Below are positions 4,533 through 6,512 of a stretch of 6,512 bases of DNA, in pieces. The translations under genes and the position numbers were made by a program. Position 1 is the first letter of the stretch; the number at the start of each line of letters is the position of its first letter. Below the pieces are notes generated by a model. The model saw only the letters and a list, made by a program, of their open reading frames with translations, was not told the origin of the DNA and did not search any database. The DNA is from Elusimicrobia bacterium CG08_land_8_20_14_0_20_59_10. Its GTDB lineage: Bacteria > Elusimicrobiota > Elusimicrobia > Elusimicrobiales > UBA9959. The DNA is taken from contig PEXO01000069.1 of the NCBI GenBank assembly GCA_002779045.1, positions 1 through 6,512 on the forward strand. Reading direction: 5' to 3'.

Positions 4533-5396
4533 ATGAAAACTAAAAGACGGATAATTAAAATCGACGAAAAGAAATGCGACGGCTGCGGCAATTGCGTCAC
4601 CGGCTGCCATGAAGGCGCCCTGCAGGTGATAGACGGCAAAGCCCGCCTGATAAGCGACCTGCTCTGCGACGGCCTGGGCTCCTGCATAGGCGAATGCCCC
4701 CGGGACGCGATAAAAATAGAAGAACGCGCCGCCGAACCTTACGACGAGACAAAAGTGATGGAAGGCATGGTAAAACACGGCCCCAACACGATAAAAGCCC
4801 ACTTGCAGCATCTTAAAGACCACGCCCAGAAAGCGTTCCTTAAGCAGGCCTTCGACTATCTGAAAGCACATAACATACCCAACCCCCTGGGGGACGATAT
4901 GAAAAAAAACAACAAAGAAACAGCCCATGAACCCTGCGGCTGCCCCGGCGGCCGCACGCTGGACTTCCGCGGCCCCGGTGCCGCGGAAGAGACGACCGCC
5001 CCCGCCGCCGCCTCGCAGCTGCGCCAATGGCCCGTGCAGCTGCACCTGGCCTCGCCCCTGGCGCCTTATTTTCAGAAGGCCGACGTGGTGATAGCCGCCG
5101 ACTGCGCGGCCTACGCCTATGGCAATTTCCATAACGATTTCATAAAAGGAAAGGCCATTGTGATAGCCTGCCCCAAACTGGACGACGGGCAGGAGCTGTA
5201 CCTGGAGAAGATACAGGCGCTGATAGAGGACGCGAAGGTAAATACCCTGACCGTGGTCACGATGGAGGTCCCCTGCTGCAATGGCCTGCTGGCCATGACA
5301 AAACAGGCCCTGGCGGCCTCAAAACGCAAGGTCCCGGTGAAGCACGTGGTGATAGGAATACAGGGCGGGATAAAAAGCGAAGACTGGGTGGACTAG
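4533..5396 (+). CDS. 4Fe-4S ferredoxin-like protein with Cys-rich C-terminal domain
   Basis: This is a 287-residue cytoplasmic iron-sulfur protein of a type widespread in anaerobes whose exact role is, to my knowledge, not established. An N-terminal ferredoxin domain (about 7-65) has one complete motif, Cys15-x2-Cys18-x2-Cys21-x3-Cys25, and one incomplete motif, Cys45-x5-Cys51-x3-Cys55-Pro, with Leu48 where a second Cys is expected. A helical linker (70-130) leads to EPCGCPGG (Cys135, Cys137), then a domain with WPVQLHLASPLAPYF, VVIAADCAAYAYGNFH (Cys191), VIACPKLDDG (Cys213) and MEVPCCNG (Cys248, Cys249). These look like conserved cofactor or metal ligands. It follows the Rrf2 gene in the same direction and is probably co-transcribed with it through the structured element. 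No clear Shine-Dalgarno precedes ATG 4533. AUA encodes 16 of 19 isoleucines. It likely shuttles electrons for a redox enzyme not present here. Confidence 0.85.
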   Translation: MKTKRRIIKIDEKKCDGCGNCVTGCHEGALQVIDGKARLISDLLCDGLGSCIGECPRDAIKIEERAAEPYDETKVMEGMVKHGPNTIKAHLQHLKDHAQKAFLKQAFDYLKAHNIPNPLGDDMKKNNKETAHEPCGCPGGRTLDFRGPGAAEETTAPAAASQLRQWPVQLHLASPLAPYFQKADVVIAADCAAYAYGNFHNDFIKGKAIVIACPKLDDGQELYLEKIQALIEDAKVNTLTVVTMEVPCCNGLLAMTKQALAASKRKVPVKHVVIGIQGGIKSEDWVD

Positions 5397-5398
5397 GC

Positions 5399-5569
5399 TT
5401 GGGGGCGGCGGGTACGCCGCTGCTGGTCTTTTCCGGCTTCATGCTTTTCCACGAGATAGCGGCCGCGGAAATGAACAAGGAAGTGTGCCTGAACTGGAGT
5501 TCCTACTATAACGGCAGCTACGCCAACGTGGCCGGCTCCGTGCAGAAGATGTCCGCCAGCGTCAAGTAA
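5399..5569 (+). CDS. Short hypothetical protein, or remnant of a larger gene
   Basis: A 56-codon frame follows the ferredoxin-like gene by 2 bases, starting at TTG 5399 (GGTGG at 5387-5391 is 7 bases upstream) or ATG 5441 (43 codons including stop), and ending at TAA 5567-5569. The frame has the same GC-rich third positions as its neighbours and one AUA Ile. The protein has a hydrophobic stretch (TPLLVFSGFMLF) then HEIAAAEMNKEVCLNWSSYY and a polar Ser/Asn/Gly tail. The AAA-E could be a signal-peptidase site, but basic residues before the hydrophobic stretch are missing. I do not recognise it. It may be a small exported protein, or the 3' end of a gene whose front was lost. It converges with the minus-strand gene, their stop codons overlapping over 5562-5569. 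Confidence 0.4.
   Translation: MGAAGTPLLVFSGFMLFHEIAAAEMNKEVCLNWSSYYNGSYANVAGSVQKMSASVK
5405..5431 (+). terminator. Possible weak terminator after the ferredoxin-like gene
   Basis: A perfect 6-bp stem GCGGCG/CGCCGC (5405-5410/5415-5420) with loop GGTA lies 9 bases after the stop codon of the ferredoxin-like gene. The T-rich stretch (5427-5431) begins 6 bases after the stem, which is poor for an intrinsic terminator. It overlaps the beginning of the short frame at 5399. Confidence 0.25.
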
Positions 5570-6512
5570 CGCCGGCCGGGGCCCGCGCGCGAACAGCGCG
5601 GGCCAGCAGCAGTCCCGCCTGGTAAAACCCCAGCGCAATAAAACCAGCGAAGAACGGCGCCAGGAAGAACAGCAGCCGCGGATCGCGTATATCGTAAAGA
5701 TTGTAAGGGAAGGCGTGCGTAAAAGCCAGCAGCAGCGCGAAGAGCCAGGCCTGCCCGCGCTTTAGCGCCAGTATAAGCCCCGCCAGGTAGAAAGGGAAGA
5801 TCAGCCAGCCGTACCATTGCGTGTAGTGGAACCCCATGAAGATCCTGTTGAAGCTGCCGGCCGGGTTGAAGAAGAGCGAAGCATAGCCGCCGGCGGTTCG
5901 CTTAATTATCGTCAGGCCGCCCCTTTCGCGCAGATAATCCAGCCAGGTGGTCCGCGCGCCCAGGTTGGAGGCCTCGCCGTGCAGTTCCGAATTCCTGAAA
6001 TAATTCACCGACTTGTTCAAGGTGTAGAATATGTCGCCGTTCACCTTCCGCTCGTAGTGCAGATGCGGGACCAGCAAAAGAAGCAATAGCCCGGCGGAGA
6101 GCAGCAGCCGTTTTGCCGGTTCCCTGCGGTAGAACTTGCGGAACAAATAGATAAAGAACACCCCCACGCCGCCGATAAGCCAGGTAAGGCACAGGGCGGC
6201 CCCCGCCAATATTACCGGCAGCTCTCCGGCCCAGCCGGCCTTTTTGCGGCGCACTACAAAATAACAGAATAGAAGCAGCAGCAGGGTATAGGCTTCCGTG
6301 CGCTCGCCGAGGGCGGAAGAAAAGACCGCATAATTGTTCACGGCGACAAAGAATGCCGCCAGCAGGCCGGCTGTCTTATTCTTTAAGAGCTCGCTGAAAA
6401 GAAGATAGGTGAGCGCGATGATGCCGATGGAAAGCGCCACGGTAAGCAGCCTGAACTGGTATTCGCCGGGCCCCGGCAGCAGCAGCCACAGCTTCTGCAG
6501 CCAGATATAAAA
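5562..6512 (-). CDS. GT39/ArnT-like membrane glycosyltransferase, 5' end beyond the window
   Basis: The frame stays open to the right edge (24 codons before the in-frame GTG at 6440, reading FYIWLQKLWLLLPGPGEYQFRLLT), so the N-terminal part, including the catalytic acidic loop expected in this family, is missing. The visible ~316 residues carry about eight hydrophobic membrane segments with basic cytoplasmic turns (VRRKK, RKFYRREPAKR). Family signs are PGPGEYQFRLL before a membrane helix, SSALGERTEAYTL (matching the usual S-x-E-x-R-x-Y region) and the late DIRDPRLLFFLAPFFA. Such PMT_2/GT39 enzymes move a sugar from a polyprenyl-phosphate donor to lipid or protein in the inner membrane. The acceptor cannot be told from this part. 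An inverted repeat GGCCCGCGC/GCGCGGGCC (5580-5588/5596-5604) lies within the last codons. Its direction and theme separate it from the Fe-S genes. Confidence 0.8.
   Translation of the reverse strand, partial: FYIWLQKLWLLLPGPGEYQFRLLTVALSIGIIALTYLLFSELLKNKTAGLLAAFFVAVNNYAVFSSALGERTEAYTLLLLLFCYFVVRRKKAGWAGELPVILAGAALCLTWLIGGVGVFFIYLFRKFYRREPAKRLLLSAGLLLLLLVPHLHYERKVNGDIFYTLNKSVNYFRNSELHGEASNLGARTTWLDYLRERGGLTIIKRTAGGYASLFFNPAGSFNRIFMGFHYTQWYGWLIFPFYLAGLILALKRGQAWLFALLLAFTHAFPYNLYDIRDPRLLFFLAPFFAGFIALGFYQAGLLLARAVRARAPAGVT

Noticed and set aside
4315..4536. 73-codon plus-strand frame after the Rrf2 gene
   Set aside because: It lies across the structured element, overlaps the start of the next gene, and its open state follows from the GC-rich repeat. 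No Shine-Dalgarno or protein-like features were seen.
5580..5604. GGCCCGCGC/GCGCGGGCC hairpin as a terminator between convergent genes
   Set aside because: It lies inside the last codons of the glycosyltransferase and has no T-run on either side.
1..6512. CRISPR arrays, insertion sequences, phage or integrase genes
   Set aside because: No regularly spaced direct repeats, transposase-like proteins or integrase motifs were found on either strand.

Overview
The window is GC-rich bacterial DNA from an organism that uses the isoleucine codon AUA heavily, which is unusual at high GC. The gene content (NIF-type Fe-S assembly pair, Rrf2 regulator, polyferredoxin-like protein with a Cys-rich C-terminal domain, secreted MORN-type repeat protein) fits an anaerobic or facultative lineage. 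An Elusimicrobiota-like origin is a guess from overall style, not something the sequence proves. No transposase, integrase, CRISPR array or phage gene is present.

Layout. 1-151: leader with a GC hairpin followed by an AT-rich pentamer tract, then a strong Shine-Dalgarno. 152-985: nifU, a three-domain Fe-S scaffold. 986-1166: a highly structured intergenic element. 1167-2372: nifS, cysteine desulfurase. 2427-2613: tRNA(CAU) with its own promoter, most likely the AUA-reading tRNA-Ile2, followed by a strong hairpin terminator that serves both strands. 2630-3784 (minus): secreted protein with an N-terminal SH3-like 'LKDG' domain, an Ala/Pro linker and MORN_2-type repeats. 3878-4311: Rrf2-family Fe-S regulator with a near-consensus promoter, an overlapping palindromic operator and an apparently leaderless start. 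4312-4532: a second copy of the structured intergenic element. 4533-5396: ferredoxin-like protein. 5399-5569: a short, probably real, coding frame of unknown function. 5562-6512 (minus): 3' part of a GT39/ArnT-like membrane glycosyltransferase that runs off the right edge.

How it works together. NifS takes sulfur from cysteine and NifU assembles the cluster; the Rrf2 regulator has three Cys suitable for sensing a cluster, and the gene after it encodes a client Fe-S protein. This gives a small Fe-S supply, sensing and use neighbourhood. No nitrogenase gene is visible, so the NIF pair is more likely the general housekeeping system here than evidence of nitrogen fixation.

The most interesting signal is the pair of ~130-bp intergenic elements (about 999-1132 and 4354-4485). 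Each sits between two co-oriented genes. They share conserved internal blocks (CACACCGTG and a 21-nt core with one mismatch), but their long outer arms differ between copies while staying self-complementary within each copy. This looks like a dispersed, structure-conserved repeat or RNA element, and I do not recognise it as a named family.
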